This document shows positions 8,432 to 16,914 of a stretch of 64,000 nucleotides of DNA, piece after piece. The notes under the pieces were generated by a model that ran no database searches, had not been told where the DNA came from, and saw only the letters and a list, made by a program, of their open reading frames with translations. Position 1 is the first letter of the stretch. The number at the start of each line of letters is the position of its first letter. The stretch comes from Amycolatopsis acidicola (GTDB lineage: Bacteria; Actinomycetota; Actinomycetes; Mycobacteriales; Pseudonocardiaceae). Position numbers and translations under genes: made by a program. Location of the stretch: positions 124,001 to 188,000 of the forward strand of contig NZ_VMNW02000005.1 in NCBI RefSeq assembly GCF_007713735.2, written 5' to 3'.

Positions 8432-9346
8432 GTGAGAGTTCTCGAACTGGTGCGGGAGCGCGCGCGACAGGGGAGCGTGCCGGGCGCGCGGAAGGATCCT
8501 TACCGGCTGGCGCTGGCGATCGAGGGCGGCGGCAGCCGCGGGACGTACTCCAGCGGCATGGCGGTCGAGCTCGAGCGGCGCGGGCTGAGCCAGGTCTTCG
8601 ACGACGTGTACGGCTCCTCGATGGGGGCGATCACCGCCGCCTGGCTGCTGTCCGGGAAAGCCGAGCACGGCGCGTCCTACTGGTGGTACCCGGAGACGAT
8701 GCCCAACGTGATCCGGCCACGCGCGGTGCTGCGCCGCAAACCTGTGGTGGACCTGGAATTCCTGATGGACCAGGTCTACCAGCGGTGGGCGGGCCTCGAT
8801 TTCGGGGCGGTGCTGGAGAACCCGGTGCGCCTGCACCCGATAGCCACGGACGCCGACCGCGGCGAGGTGCTCGACCTCCTCCCGTACCTGGAAAACGGCG
8901 AGACGCTGAAGCTCGCGCTGCGCGGTTCGGCCGGACTGCCGCTCCTGGCCGGGCCGCTGATCCAGCTCGGCGGCCGCAGGCTCCTCGACGGCGGGCTGAC
9001 CGAAGCTGTCCCGTTCCATTCCGCGCTGCGCGACGGTGCCACCCACGTGCTCGTGCTGCGCACCCGCCGGGCAGACGAGCCCGCCAAGACGCCCCCCAGG
9101 GTGGAAGACCTCGCGGTGACCACGTTCCTGCGCCGCACAGCCCCGGCAACGCTGCCGGCGTGGCGCACCCGGCCCGCCCGCCGTCACGCGGACGACGAGG
9201 AACTGCGCAGCGCGGAGAACCTCACGCAGGTCCTGGTGCCGACGGGCGCGCCGGAGGTGTCGCGGCTGGCCGTGGATCCGGTGCTGCTACACCGCGCGTT
9301 CGATCTGGGCGCCGAGGCGATGGCGAACGCGTTGACGGAGTCCTGA
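8432..9346 (+). CDS. Patatin-like phospholipase
   Basis: A 304-residue patatin-family serine lipase of the bacterial RssA/YjjU kind. The oxyanion loop is EGGGSRGTYSSG (31-42), the nucleophile elbow is GSSMG with Ser63, and the catalytic Asp is in RRLLDGGLTEAVPF (about residue 188). It should hydrolyse acyl esters of lipids using a Ser-Asp dyad. There is no signal peptide, so it is probably cytosolic or membrane-peripheral. GTG 8432-8434 is the start. The stop codon lies in the left arm of a hairpin (9339-9360). Confidence 0.92.
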   Translation: MRVLELVRERARQGSVPGARKDPYRLALAIEGGGSRGTYSSGMAVELERRGLSQVFDDVYGSSMGAITAAWLLSGKAEHGASYWWYPETMPNVIRPRAVLRRKPVVDLEFLMDQVYQRWAGLDFGAVLENPVRLHPIATDADRGEVLDLLPYLENGETLKLALRGSAGLPLLAGPLIQLGGRRLLDGGLTEAVPFHSALRDGATHVLVLRTRRADEPAKTPPRVEDLAVTTFLRRTAPATLPAWRTRPARRHADDEELRSAENLTQVLVPTGAPEVSRLAVDPVLLHRAFDLGAEAMANALTES

Positions 9347-9360
9347 CCCCGCTCAGGACT
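9339..9360 (+). terminator. Hairpin at the end of the patatin gene
   Basis: AGTCCTGA (9339-9346) and TCAGGACT (9353-9360) pair perfectly over a 6-base loop. The left arm contains the patatin TGA. No T-tract follows, as is common in actinomycetes. Confidence 0.6.
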
Positions 9361-9444
9361 GGGAACGCTTTCCGTGCCAGACATGCAGGCTGGCCGTGCC
9401 CCAGGCCCGCACCGCCTTGGTATCTCTGCGGTCGTCGGGCCGGG

Positions 9445-9469
9445 CTCACCCTGCCCGAGCCAGGGTGAG
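9445..9469. terminator. Bidirectional hairpin between convergent genes
   Basis: CTCACCCTG (9445-9453) and CAGGGTGAG (9461-9469) are perfect inverted repeats with a 7-base loop. The site sits midway between the ends of the patatin gene (plus) and the FAD/Fe-S gene (minus), where a terminator for both is expected. Confidence 0.65.
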
Positions 9470-9506
9470 TCCGGGCAGGCGGGGTGCCCTCGTCATAATC
9501 ACCCCA

Positions 9507-12314
9507 TTACTCGCGCGGAACCTCCTTGCGCCCGCGCGCGAGCAACTCGGCCAAATGTGTGCCTTCGCGGTGCGCCAACTGGTCCAGCTGCGTACGGCAG
9601 GAGAAACCGTCGGTGAGCACGGTCGCCTCGCCGTCCGCGCGGATGGCCGGCAGCAGGTCGTTCTCCGCCACCGCCACACTGACGTCGTAATGCCCGCGCT
9701 CGGCCCCGAAGTTGCCGGCCAGGCCACAACACCCGTCGAGCACCTTCATCTCGACGCCGGCCTTTTCCAGCAACGCGCGGTCGGGGGAGAAGCCGAGTAC
9801 CGCGCGCTGGTGGCAATGTGGTTGCACCACAGCGGTTTCCCCGGACAGGTCCGGCGGCGTCCAGCCTTCGGCCGTGGCGAGCACCTCGGCGAGTGTTCGC
9901 ACCCGGTCCGAGACATCCGCGACCTCCTTCGTGGTGCCGAGGAGTTCGGCGGCATCACTCCGGAAAACGGCGGTGCAGGAAGGCTCCAAGCCGACGATCG
10001 GCATGTCGCTCCCGGACAGCGACTCCACGCTGCGGCGCAGGATCCGGCGCGCGGTGTCGAGCTGGCCGGTGGAGATCCAGGTCAGCCCGCAGCACAGTTT
10101 CCGGGCCGGAATGGACACCGAGAAACCGGCCTTCTCCAACACTTTCACCGCCGCTATCCCCACCTGAGGGGTGAAGTGATCGGTGAAGGTGTCCACCCAC
10201 AGCATGACCGGTGAACCGGTGGCACGGGGATGCGTGGCGAACCACTGCCGGAACGTCTGCCCGGCGAAGACGGGCAGCTCACGACGGTGATCCACCCCGG
10301 CCAGCCGTTTGCCGAGCTTCGCCAGCGGCCCGGACATCGCCCGGTTGACCAGTTTCGGCATCCGCGAGGCCAGCCGGGCCCAGCGCGGCAGCCAGCCGAG
10401 CGAGTAGTGCGCGGCCGGCCGGAGGCGCCGCCGGTACCGCTGGTAGAGCGCCTCGGCCTTGTAGGTGGCCATGTCGACACCGGTCGGGCATTCCGACGAA
10501 CAGGCCTTGCAGGACAGGCACAGGTCCAGGACGTCGTGCACGGCGTCGTCCCGCCAGCCGGTGACGAACGAACCGTTCGCGAGCTCCTGCAGCACGCGGG
10601 AACGGCCCCGCGTGGAGTCCTTCTCGTCCCGGGTGGCGCGGTACGACGGGCACATCGTGCCGCCGGGCGAGGTGACGCGGCACTTGCCGACACCCGTGCA
10701 ACGGTGCACCGCCGCGCTGAAATCCCCGCCGTCCTGATGAAAAGTGAACCCCAGGCCGGTACGCAACGGCCGCGCCGACACGTCACGCAGGTCGAGGTCG
10801 GCAGGCCGGGGCCGGACGATCACCCCGGGGTTGAGCACGTCCGCCGGATCGAACACGTCCTTGACCGCCGCGAACGCCTCCATCGCGTCGGCCGAGTACA
10901 TCAGCGGCAGGAGTTCCCCGCGGGCGCGGCCGTCGCCGTGCTCGCCGGACATCGAGCCGCCATAGCCGGCGACCAGCTTCGCCGCGTCCAGCAGGAAGTC
11001 GTGGAAAACCTTGCGGCCGCCCGATTCCCCGAGCGGGAAGTCGATCCTGATATGCACGCAGCCGTCGCCGAAGTGTCCATAAGGGACACCGGACAGTCCG
11101 CGGTCGGACAGCAGGGCCTCGAACTCGCGGAGATACGCGCCCAAGTGCTCCGGCGGCACCGCGGCGTCCTCCCAGCCCGCGTGCCCTGGCCGGGTGGGAT
11201 CCACCCTGGCGGCCAGTCCCGCACCGTCCTCGCGGATCTTCCACAGCGCGGCGGCTTCGGCGCCCGAGACGATCCGGCTGCCCAGCGCGTCCGCCGCGGC
11301 GAGCACGCCCTGAGCCCTGGCCGCGATCTCCGCCTCGTCCTCGCCGCCCAGCTCGACGAACAACCAGCCGGTGCCGCGGGGCAGTGCGGGCACCGAGCCG
11401 CCCCGGCCGCGGCGCACCACATCCACGATCCGGGCGTCGAGCCCTTCGATCGCGACGGGATCGAAGGGCAGCAGCGCGGGCACCGCGTCGGCGGCGCTCG
11501 CCATATCGGGATAACCCAGCACCACCAGCGAGGTCCGGGAGGGGGCGGTGACCAGTTTGACCCGGGCCCGCTGCAGCACGCCGAGCGTGCCCTCCGTGCC
11601 GACCAGTGCCTTGGCGACGTCGAACCCGCGCTCGGGCAGCAGGTGCTCCAGCGAGTAGCCGGAGACCTGGCGGCCGAACCGGCCGAACTCGGTGCGGATC
11701 ACGCCGAGCCGTGAGTGCACGACTTCCTTCAGCGCGGTCAGCGCGGCCGACGAGGTGTCGCTGGTGCGCAGCAGTTCTCCGGTGCCCGCCACCAGTTCCA
11801 GCTCCACGACGTTGTCGGCGGTACGGCCGTAGCCCAGCGCCCGCGAGCCGCAGGCGTTGTTGCCGATCATGCCGCCGATCGTGCAGCGGCTGTGCGTGGA
11901 CGGGTCGGGGCCGAACCGCAGCCCGTGCGGGGCGGCGGCGCGCTGCAGATCGTCCAGCACCACGCCGGGGTCGACCAGCGCCGTCGCCGAATGCCGGTCG
12001 ATCTCGTGCACCTTGTTCAGGTGGCGGGAGAAGTCCAGCACCACGCCGGAGCCCACCGCGTTGCCGGCGATGGACGTGCCGGCGCCACGGGCCGTCAGCG
12101 GGGTGCCCAGCTCGCGGCAGGCATTCACCACCGCCGCGATCTCGTCCGCGTCGTGCGGGAAGACCACGGCGGAGGGCACGACCCGGTAGAGCGAGGCGTC
12201 CCCGGCGTACTCGGCGCGGCGGCGGTGGGAGTCGTCGATTTCGGTGACCCCGGCCCGCCGCAGAGCTGCGACGACCGCGGTGCTGGCATCGGTCGAGAGA
12301 GTCATCGCCCCCAT
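9507..12314 (-). CDS. FAD-linked oxidase / Fe-S dehydrogenase (D-2-hydroxyacid type)
   Basis: A 935-residue fusion. Residues about 45-260 are a PCMH-type FAD-binding domain (TARGAGTSIAGNAVG, GGMIGNNACGS), followed by an FAD-oxidase C-terminal domain ending near 540 (YGHFGDGCVHIR, SGEHGDGR). A ferredoxin-type segment carries CLSCKACSSECP near residues 600-611 with another cysteine group before it. Two CCG half-domains follow (KLCCGL about 738, DGCCGLAGNFG about 861). This is the YdiJ/D-lactate dehydrogenase architecture, which oxidises D-2-hydroxyacids such as D-lactate or D-2-hydroxyglutarate and passes electrons to the membrane. I chose ATG 12312-12314 because GAGGG lies five bases upstream. 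No transporter for hydroxyacids is adjacent, so the substrate is open. Confidence 0.93.
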   Translation of the reverse strand: MGAMTLSTDASTAVVAALRRAGVTEIDDSHRRRAEYAGDASLYRVVPSAVVFPHDADEIAAVVNACRELGTPLTARGAGTSIAGNAVGSGVVLDFSRHLNKVHEIDRHSATALVDPGVVLDDLQRAAAPHGLRFGPDPSTHSRCTIGGMIGNNACGSRALGYGRTADNVVELELVAGTGELLRTSDTSSAALTALKEVVHSRLGVIRTEFGRFGRQVSGYSLEHLLPERGFDVAKALVGTEGTLGVLQRARVKLVTAPSRTSLVVLGYPDMASAADAVPALLPFDPVAIEGLDARIVDVVRRGRGGSVPALPRGTGWLFVELGGEDEAEIAARAQGVLAAADALGSRIVSGAEAAALWKIREDGAGLAARVDPTRPGHAGWEDAAVPPEHLGAYLREFEALLSDRGLSGVPYGHFGDGCVHIRIDFPLGESGGRKVFHDFLLDAAKLVAGYGGSMSGEHGDGRARGELLPLMYSADAMEAFAAVKDVFDPADVLNPGVIVRPRPADLDLRDVSARPLRTGLGFTFHQDGGDFSAAVHRCTGVGKCRVTSPGGTMCPSYRATRDEKDSTRGRSRVLQELANGSFVTGWRDDAVHDVLDLCLSCKACSSECPTGVDMATYKAEALYQRYRRRLRPAAHYSLGWLPRWARLASRMPKLVNRAMSGPLAKLGKRLAGVDHRRELPVFAGQTFRQWFATHPRATGSPVMLWVDTFTDHFTPQVGIAAVKVLEKAGFSVSIPARKLCCGLTWISTGQLDTARRILRRSVESLSGSDMPIVGLEPSCTAVFRSDAAELLGTTKEVADVSDRVRTLAEVLATAEGWTPPDLSGETAVVQPHCHQRAVLGFSPDRALLEKAGVEMKVLDGCCGLAGNFGAERGHYDVSVAVAENDLLPAIRADGEATVLTDGFSCRTQLDQLAHREGTHLAELLARGRKEVPRE

Positions 12315-12342
12315 TGTCACCCTCGCCCCCGGCGGGCGCGGA

Positions 12343-13923
12343 TCAGACCGTGAACAGGTCCGGATCGGCCTCCCGCCAGTCGTCCGCCCAGCCTGCTCGC
12401 GGGCCGTCGAGCAGCTGGCCCGGCTCCAGCCATTCGTACAGCTCGGCGTAGTGGCGCACGGTGGTCGAGTCGAGCCGTTTGCGCAGCATGTGCGGCCGCA
12501 GCTGGGCGGGGTCCGAGACACCCATGGACGCCATGATCTGCAGCGCCGAGCGGACGGTCGCGCGCTGGAACCGGTGCACCCGCTCGGTCTTGCTCTCGAC
12601 GTCGAGCGCGCGGGCCCGGCGCGGGTCCTGGGTGGCCACGCCGACCGGGCAGTGGTTGGTGTGGCAGCGCTGCGACTGGATGCAGCCCACCGCGAACATC
12701 ATGGCGCGGGCGGCGTTGGTGTAGTCGGCGCCCTGGATCAGCCGTTTGACGATGTCCGCGCCGGTGGCCACCTTGCCGGCCGCGCCGAGCCGAATCCGGT
12801 CCCGCAGCCCGGTACCGACCAGCGCGTTGTGCACCGTCATCAGCCCGTCGGTGAGCGGGACGCCTATGTGGTCGGAGAACTCCAGCGGCGCGGCCCCGGT
12901 GCCGCCTTCCGCGCCGTCGACGAGGATGAAGTCCGGGGTGACGTCCTCGGCGAGCATCGCCTTGCACACGGCCAGGAACTGGGCCCGCGAGCCGACACAC
13001 AGCTTGAACCCGGTGGGTTTGCCGCGCGCCAGTTCCCGCATCCGCGCCAGGAACAGCACGAGTTCGCGCGGGGTCGAGAAAGTGCGGTGGTACGGCGGGG
13101 AGATCACGGTCTGCCCCTGCGGGACTTCACGCACCTTGGCGATCTCGGCGTTGACCTTGCTCCCGGGCAGCACGCCGCCGATCCCGGGTTTGGCACCCTG
13201 GGAAAGCTTGAGGGACACGCATTTCACACTGTCCAAAGCGGACTTGCGGGCGAACTCGCGCTCGTCGAAACCGCCGTCGGAGGTGCGGCAGCCGAAGTAG
13301 CCGGTGCCGATCTCCCACACCAGGTCGCCGCCGTGCCGCAGGTGGTAGTCGGAAAGCCCGCCCTCGCCGGTGTCGTGCGCGAAACCGCCCTTCGCCGCGC
13401 CCGCGTTGAGTGCCAGGACGGCGTTGGCGGACAAGGAACCGAAGCTCATCGCCGACACGTTGAGCAGCGCCATGTCGTACGGCTTCGCGCAGCCGGGGCC
13501 GCCGACGCGCACCCGCGGCGCCTCGTCCGGCACCTGCACCGGGGACATCGAATGCACGAAGGACTCGTAACCGTTCTCGTACACGTCCCGTTCGGTGCCG
13601 AAGGGCGATTCGTCCTCCGTCGCCTTCGCCCGCTCGTAGACGATGCTGCGCACGTCGCGGTCGAACGGGCGGCCGTCGAAATTCCGCTCGATGAAGTACT
13701 GCTGCATCTCCGGCCGGATCGCTTCGAGCAGGTAGCGCAGGTGGCCCAGCACGGGGTAATTCCGCAGCACGGAATGCTTGCGTTGCAGCAGGTCGTACCA
13801 GCCGACGAGGGCCGTCGCGGCCAGGGGCGCCGCCGCGAACGCCCACCACGGCGAAACGCCCGCCGCCAGCCACACGGCGGCCGCCGCGACCACGGTCAGC
13901 GCGGCGACGATCGCGAATCGCAT
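12343..13923 (-). CDS. FMN-binding glutamate synthase-like protein
   Basis: A 526-residue stand-alone version of the FMN domain of the glutamate synthase large subunit, without the glutamine amidotransferase domain. Two membrane segments occupy residues 3-43. The FMN barrel shows SAMSFGSLSANAVLALN, then GGFAHDTGEGG and VDGAEGGTGAAP. The motif CIQSQRCHTNHCPVGVAT (about 411-428) is the cysteine set that holds the 3Fe-4S cluster in glutamate synthase. The reaction of these amidotransferase-less proteins is not established. Its ATG overlaps the TGA of the hydrolase gene by one base (TGATG), so the two are coupled. Confidence 0.9.
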   Translation of the reverse strand: MRFAIVAALTVVAAAAVWLAAGVSPWWAFAAAPLAATALVGWYDLLQRKHSVLRNYPVLGHLRYLLEAIRPEMQQYFIERNFDGRPFDRDVRSIVYERAKATEDESPFGTERDVYENGYESFVHSMSPVQVPDEAPRVRVGGPGCAKPYDMALLNVSAMSFGSLSANAVLALNAGAAKGGFAHDTGEGGLSDYHLRHGGDLVWEIGTGYFGCRTSDGGFDEREFARKSALDSVKCVSLKLSQGAKPGIGGVLPGSKVNAEIAKVREVPQGQTVISPPYHRTFSTPRELVLFLARMRELARGKPTGFKLCVGSRAQFLAVCKAMLAEDVTPDFILVDGAEGGTGAAPLEFSDHIGVPLTDGLMTVHNALVGTGLRDRIRLGAAGKVATGADIVKRLIQGADYTNAARAMMFAVGCIQSQRCHTNHCPVGVATQDPRRARALDVESKTERVHRFQRATVRSALQIMASMGVSDPAQLRPHMLRKRLDSTTVRHYAELYEWLEPGQLLDGPRAGWADDWREADPDLFTV

Positions 13924-14771
13924 CAGTCCAATGCCCACTGGGCGAAGATCACGCGCAGTGCGGTGACCAGCGGCAACGGCTGGTCGAGCATCGGGTGGTG
14001 CCCGGCGTCGGGCAGTTCGGCCAGCAGCGCCCGGTGGTCGAGCAGCTTGCCGATCTCCTCGAACATGGCGGGCGGCACCAGGCCGAACTCCGAGCGCAGG
14101 AACGCCGTGCGGCAGCGCAGCAGCGGCAGCAGCTCGCGCAGCGGTTCCCGCCCGCCGTAGAGCATCGGGTCGAACTTCCAGGTCCAGCCGCCGTCGACGG
14201 CCCGGATCGACTCCTCCGCGATGTGCTCGCGGATGTACGGCAGCAGCACGTCCTGCGCCGGCACCGTCCTGAACCGGCCGAGGATCTCCTGCCGGTCGTC
14301 GTAGATCTTGGTGGGGCGGCGGCGTTCCCGGAGACGCTCCTCCTCGGGCGGGCGGTCGTTGAGCGGGGAATCGATGATCGCCGCCCCGTGCACGCGCTCT
14401 GGGTGCCGCGCGCCGGTGGTGGCGGCAACCCAGCCGCCCATGCTGTGGCCGACCACACAGAAGCGGCCCTCGATCCCGCCTTCGTCGGCGGCGGCGACCA
14501 CTTCGCGGCCCCAGTGGGCGAGGTCGTAGGACTCGCGCCATCCGCTGTCACCGTGCCCGGACAGATCGGGCGCCACCACCCGGTGCGAACCGGCGAAGAA
14601 CGGGGCGATGTGGTCCCACCAGCCGGAGTTCGCCGAACCGCCGTGCACCAGGACCAGGCCCGGGCTGCCCGGCTCTCCCCAGCAGCGCAGGTGGACCCGG
14701 CTGCCGTCGACGACCGTCTCCCGGTGCTCAGGGGTCTCGGCCAGCGCGTCGGCGAACCATCGCGGCGTCAT
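13923..14771 (-). CDS. Alpha/beta hydrolase
   Basis: A 282-residue alpha/beta-fold hydrolase. The oxyanion motif is VHGGSAN, the nucleophile is Ser110 in GHSMGG, and the terminal histidine is in DAGHHPMLDQP. The family covers esterases, epoxide hydrolases and similar enzymes, so no substrate can be given. The start at 14769-14771 is fixed by AGGAGG five bases upstream; an in-frame codon seven residues earlier lacks this. It is coupled to the FMN glutamate synthase-like gene and begins 30 bases after the MFS gene, on the same strand. Confidence 0.92.
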   Translation of the reverse strand: MTPRWFADALAETPEHRETVVDGSRVHLRCWGEPGSPGLVLVHGGSANSGWWDHIAPFFAGSHRVVAPDLSGHGDSGWRESYDLAHWGREVVAAADEGGIEGRFCVVGHSMGGWVAATTGARHPERVHGAAIIDSPLNDRPPEEERLRERRRPTKIYDDRQEILGRFRTVPAQDVLLPYIREHIAEESIRAVDGGWTWKFDPMLYGGREPLRELLPLLRCRTAFLRSEFGLVPPAMFEEIGKLLDHRALLAELPDAGHHPMLDQPLPLVTALRVIFAQWALD

Positions 14772-14801
14772 CCATGCCTCCTTCGGCCTCACGGACCTAC
14801 G

Positions 14802-15965
14802 TTAATGGTCTGCCAGGATCGCATTCAGCGCGAATGCTGCGGCCGCCACAGTGGCGCCCGCCACGCACAGCACCTCCGCGCCGCCACCTGCCGTGAGCAC
14901 CAGGCCACCGGCCGCGGCGCCGAGGGCCTGCCCGAGATAGATCCCGCTGGAATTGGCGGAAATCACCACGCTGGGCGACTCGGGCGCGAGCCCGGTCAGC
15001 CGGTGGTTGTTCGGCGTCGCGACCGACCAGGCCGCCGCCCCGGTAACGGCCATCAGGGGCGGCGTGAGTCCGGCAGTGGGGGCGAAACCCAGGCCCAGCA
15101 GGGAAAGCGCGAGGATGCCGATGGCAAGCACGAGTGTCCGACGGGGACCGTGGCGATCGGTCAGCCAGCCGCTGCCGAAAGCTCCCGTGCTGCCGCCGAT
15201 GCCCCAGGCCAGCAGTGCTGCCGTCAACGCGGAACCACTGATTCCCGCGGTGTCGAGCAAAATCCGCGCCAGGTAGGTGTAGACGATGATGCCCGCCGCC
15301 GAGGCCAGCGTCGTCACCGCGACGATTCCCAGTACACGCCGGTCGACCAGCAGCGCCAGCCGATCGCGCAGCCGAACCACGGGTGGCAGCGGCAGAGTGG
15401 GCAGGGTGACGAGCAGCGCGGCCAACGCCACGAGCGCGACCGCGGCGATGAACAACAGGCTCGCCTGCCAGCCGAAGTGCTGGCCGAGCGCGGTGCCGGC
15501 GGGCACCCCGAACACCGTCCCGACGGCCAGGCCGCCCAGGATGATCGACAGCGCGAGCCCTCGCCGCTCCGCCCCCGCCAGCGCCACTGCCGCGGCGGAT
15601 GCGGTGGGAGTGAACAGCGCGGCCCCGAGCGCCGCCGCAATCCGCGCCAGCAACAGGAACGGCAGGCCCGTGGCGGCGATCGACGCGAGATTCGCGGCGA
15701 TGAACAGGGAAAGCCCGAAGGTCAGCAGTGTCTTGCGCCGCACCTTGCCGGTGGCCGCGGCGAGGAAGGGCGCCGTGACGGCGTAGGTCAGCGCGAAGGC
15801 CGTCACCACCTGGCCCGCGGACGCTTCGGAAACCCGCAGCCCGGAAGCGAGCTGCGGCAGGATTCCCGCCAGTACGAACGAATCCGTGCCCATCGCGAAC
15901 GTGCCCACGGCAAGCACGAGCACCGGGGCCAGGCGGTGGACGCGGGGTTCGGGAACAGTGATCAT
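14802..15965 (-). CDS. MFS transporter (12 helices, drug exporter type)
   Basis: A 387-residue major facilitator with 12 hydrophobic segments; residues 20-60 include the TM1/TM2 pair and GKVRRKTLL is the motif A-like cytoplasmic loop. The length and the sequence near the N-terminus (GTFAMGTDSFVLAGILPQLA) fit the DHA1/AraJ-type exporters. It is divergent from an XRE regulator across 93 bases, a common layout for regulated efflux. The following hydrolase and glutamate synthase-like genes may share its transcript. Confidence 0.9.
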   Translation of the reverse strand: MITVPEPRVHRLAPVLVLAVGTFAMGTDSFVLAGILPQLASGLRVSEASAGQVVTAFALTYAVTAPFLAAATGKVRRKTLLTFGLSLFIAANLASIAATGLPFLLLARIAAALGAALFTPTASAAAVALAGAERRGLALSIILGGLAVGTVFGVPAGTALGQHFGWQASLLFIAAVALVALAALLVTLPTLPLPPVVRLRDRLALLVDRRVLGIVAVTTLASAAGIIVYTYLARILLDTAGISGSALTAALLAWGIGGSTGAFGSGWLTDRHGPRRTLVLAIGILALSLLGLGFAPTAGLTPPLMAVTGAAAWSVATPNNHRLTGLAPESPSVVISANSSGIYLGQALGAAAGGLVLTAGGGAEVLCVAGATVAAAAFALNAILADH

Positions 15966-15991
15966 GCTTCGACAGTGCGCCGGGAGCCGAA

Positions 15992-16034
15992 CCTGGTACA
16001 GGCAGGGAATCATGCTGGTATATCCGGCACCAGG
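15992..16034. promoter_or_regulatory. Repeated CTGGTA boxes in the MFS/XRE divergent promoter
   Basis: CTGGTA occurs at 15993-15998 and 16015-16020, spaced 22 bases start to start (two helical turns). CCTGGT (15992-15997) and ACCAGG (16029-16034) form an outer inverted repeat. The site lies 27-69 bases upstream of the MFS start and 25-67 upstream of the XRE start. It is a plausible XRE operator, but there is only one instance. Confidence 0.45.
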
Positions 16035-16058
16035 CTGAGCGGCACCGAGGAGGGTTCG

Positions 16059-16877
16059 ATGGCGGACATGGTGCAGCGCAAAGAACTCGCGGCCTTCCTG
16101 CGATCCCGGCGTGAGGCCACCGACCCGGTCTCCCTCGGGCTCACGCCGGGCCCCCGGCGACGCACCCCGGGCCTGCGGCGGGAGGAACTGGCGCAGCTGT
16201 CCGGCGTCAGCCTCACCTGGTACACCTGGCTCGAACAGGCTCGCGACATCAGCGTCAGCAGGCAGGTGATCGACAGCCTCGCCCGCACGCTCAGGATGCC
16301 ACCGCCCGAGCGCACGTACCTGTTCACCCTCGCCGGGCTCGCGCTGCCCGCCGAGGATCCCGGTCGGCCGCACGTGGACGGAATGCTGCGCCGTCTCGTC
16401 GGCACGCTGCAGCCGAACCCGGCATATGTGATCAACCCCTGGTGGGACATCCTCTGCCACAACGAGGCCTACGGGGCGTTGCTCGGTGGCCTGGACCACC
16501 GGCCCGCCGCTGAGCGCAACGGTCTCTGGCTGCTGTTCACCGATCCCGATGTCGCCGCCCTGTTCCCCGACTGGCAGAGCGAGGCGCGGCAGCTCGTCGG
16601 GCAGCTGCGCGCGAACCTGGCCCGGTACCCGAAGGACCCGCGCGGGCCCGAGGTCGTCGAAGCGCTGCGGCAGGCCGGCCCGAAATTCGGTGAACTGTGG
16701 GAAGACCACGACGTGCGCCGGTTCCGCGCGGCGCGCAAACGTTTTCGCCATCCCGTCGCCGGACGGCTCGACCTCGACTACGTCAAGCTCGCCGCGGCCG
16801 ACGACGATCAGCAGCAGCTGGTCGTGTTCCTGCCCTCGGGCGAGCAGGACATCGAGAAGCTGGGTCTTCTCCGCTGA
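16059..16877 (+). CDS. XRE-family regulator with MmyB-like ligand domain
   Basis: A 272-residue regulator. Residues 5-85 are an HTH (LRREELAQLSGVSLTWYTWLEQARDISVS is the core of the fold). Residues about 105-270 match the MmyB-like domain, with the marker phrases PAYVINPWWDILCHNEAY and the LWLLFTDPDVAALFPDW segment; in this family that PAS-like domain binds fatty-acid-like ligands. The neighbouring divergent exporter is the natural target. ATG 16059 is preceded by CGAGGAGGG. Thirty-seven bases separate it from the DUF574 gene. Confidence 0.92.
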   Translation: MADMVQRKELAAFLRSRREATDPVSLGLTPGPRRRTPGLRREELAQLSGVSLTWYTWLEQARDISVSRQVIDSLARTLRMPPPERTYLFTLAGLALPAEDPGRPHVDGMLRRLVGTLQPNPAYVINPWWDILCHNEAYGALLGGLDHRPAAERNGLWLLFTDPDVAALFPDWQSEARQLVGQLRANLARYPKDPRGPEVVEALRQAGPKFGELWEDHDVRRFRAARKRFRHPVAGRLDLDYVKLAAADDDQQQLVVFLPSGEQDIEKLGLLR

Positions 16878-16914
16878 CGGCGGCCGCACAGCATGGCGGG
16901 ATATCGTGGCGGCC

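Noticed and set aside
8191..9468. 425-codon frame overlapping the patatin gene on the same strand
   Set aside because: Arg/Pro/Ala-rich shadow of the patatin frame, which has all catalytic motifs.
12317..13000. 227-codon minus-strand frame inside the FMN glutamate synthase-like gene
   Set aside because: Same-strand shadow frame; the FMN protein has its cluster motif in the correct frame.
9507..14771. A dedicated biosynthetic gene cluster
   Set aside because: There are no NRPS, PKS, terpene or RiPP core genes; the enzymes are catabolic or of unknown role.
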